From Betaproteobacteria bacterium (lineage in GTDB: Bacteria > Pseudomonadota > Gammaproteobacteria > Burkholderiales > Casimicrobiaceae): 64,000 nucleotides of DNA. Below the pieces are notes generated by a model, which was given only the letters and a program-made list of their open reading frames with translations, was not told the origin of the DNA and did not search any database. This document shows positions 63,351-64,000 of this stretch, piece by piece; position 1 is the first letter of the stretch; each line of letters starts with the position of its first letter. Both the position numbers and the translations under genes were made by a program. The stretch is taken from NCBI GenBank assembly GCA_016192065.1, contig JACPUX010000072.1, positions 186,001 through 250,000 on the forward strand. Direction: 5' to 3'.

Positions 63351-64000
63351 GAGCGCGGCAAGATGAACACGGATTTTTCGGCGGCGCCGCGTCCGCCACC
63401 GTCGACGCTCTCGATATGAAAGAGAATCGGGTTGGAGCCTGGTTTGCCCATCTCTTGCGCCACTTGCAAACGCAGCGGTACCGCCACCGTGCTGGCGGCG
63501 GCGACCTCGATCGGCTGCTCCACGCCGATCACCTTGATGCCCGGCAGGCCGCTGGCGCCAATGCGGTAGCGACGCCCTTCTTCCTCGGTGTTCGTGACCT
63601 GCAGGCGATAGACATTCTCGATCAGGCCCGGCGCCACTTCCCGGGCCAGCGCGCCACGGTCGCGAATGATATCGACCTTGAGCGGATTGCGCAGCGCGAG
63701 CCCGGCGACCAACCCGATGGCGACAAACAGCACCAGCGCCGCGTACACCAGCACCCGCGGCCGTGGCACCCGGCGCCAGATGCCTCCCCGGTCGAGGCCC
63801 TCGGCCAGGGCATTCTCGGTGGCATAGCGGATCAGGCCGCGCGGGTAGGCCATTTTGTCCATCACCTGGTCGCAGGCGTCGATGCAGGCCGCGCAGCCGA
63901 TGCATTGGTATTGCAGGCCATCGCGGATGTCGATGCCGGTGGGACAGACTTGCACGCAGATCTTGCAATCAATGCAATCGCCCAGCCCGGCGGCACGCGG
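63347..64000 (-). CDS. ccoG: CcoG (FixG/RdxA) cbb3 oxidase maturation protein, partial
   Basis: C-terminal 217 residues of a membrane ferredoxin, its start beyond the right edge. Two [4Fe-4S] motifs are visible: CIDCKICVQVCPTGIDIRDG and CIGCAACIDACDQVMDKM, then one membrane helix (VLVYAALVLFVAIGLVAGLAL) and the Ig-like FixG_C domain. CcoG reduces Cu(II) for cbb3 oxidase assembly. The ccoNOP genes should lie further upstream, beyond the window. Confidence 0.94.
   Translation of the reverse strand, partial: PRAAGLGDCIDCKICVQVCPTGIDIRDGLQYQCIGCAACIDACDQVMDKMAYPRGLIRYATENALAEGLDRGGIWRRVPRPRVLVYAALVLFVAIGLVAGLALRNPLKVDIIRDRGALAREVAPGLIENVYRLQVTNTEEEGRRYRIGASGLPGIKVIGVEQPIEVAAASTVAVPLRLQVAQEMGKPGSNPILFHIESVDGGGRGAAEKSVFILPRS

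Overview
The window reads as a GC-rich chromosome of a betaproteobacterium (Rhodocyclales/Burkholderiales-like). Grounds for this: a PhaR/PhaP/PhaB/PhaC polyhydroxyalkanoate locus, a CcoG/FixH/FNR cluster, an FdhE-linked selenocysteine formate dehydrogenase, RdgC, YaeQ and a LysR-DUF2917 pair. The genus cannot be fixed from sequence alone. I found no rRNA, tRNA or CRISPR array.

Layout. 1-2700: an ABC exporter pair (permease cut by the left edge, ATPase) and an AraC-type regulator. 2800-13300: a large signalling block. One leftward operon encodes a MASE2 histidine kinase with two complete transmitter modules, a lone receiver, an RsbW-like ATP-binding protein, a STAS antagonist, two patatin-like phospholipases and a receiver-PP2C phosphatase; four of its junctions are ATGA stop/start overlaps. 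Beside it lie a GGDEF-bacteriohemerythrin protein with an altered GGDEF motif and a multi-PAS kinase. 13500-17200: HxlR regulator, SDR and Old Yellow Enzyme genes, a PaaI-like thioesterase and the C-terminal stump of an MFS transporter. 17300-20650: a rearrangement scar in which 3' fragments of a lysR gene and of a threonine aldolase gene are duplicated as direct repeats on both sides of an AAA/DUF4143 ATPase gene, followed by a HAD-hydrolase stump and a 49-bp tandem duplication. 20690-21956: a TetR regulator overlapping a molybdopterin-domain oxidoreductase.

22350-33251 is a defence island with less GC-rich stretches: a Fic protein, then a 1133-residue protein and a 2080-residue DEAD/DEAH helicase with DUF1998-type zinc motifs, which together match Druantia type III (DruH-DruE). 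33335-42796: formate dehydrogenase (fdhG with an in-frame UGA for selenocysteine, beta and cytochrome b subunits, fdhE) transcribed leftward from a clear -24/-12 promoter. It is divergent from a sigma54-dependent response regulator and its sensor kinase, which probably control it.

42900-54630: DUF2917/LysR pair, a secreted SUMF1-like protein, YaeQ, indolepyruvate:ferredoxin oxidoreductase (iorAB), Lrp divergent from dadA (amino-acid oxidation), HDOD protein, RimO and an intact MFS transporter related to the earlier stump. 54700-58962: PHA locus with a strong phaP promoter bracketed by twin repeats. The phaP 3' UTR folds into three stem-loops, one exposing an anti-Shine-Dalgarno CCUCCUCC loop before an intrinsic terminator, a candidate small RNA. 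59050-64000: ZIP transporter, RdgC, and a microaerobic-respiration cluster (SafE-like membrane protein, FNR, small membrane protein, FixH, CcoG cut by the right edge).
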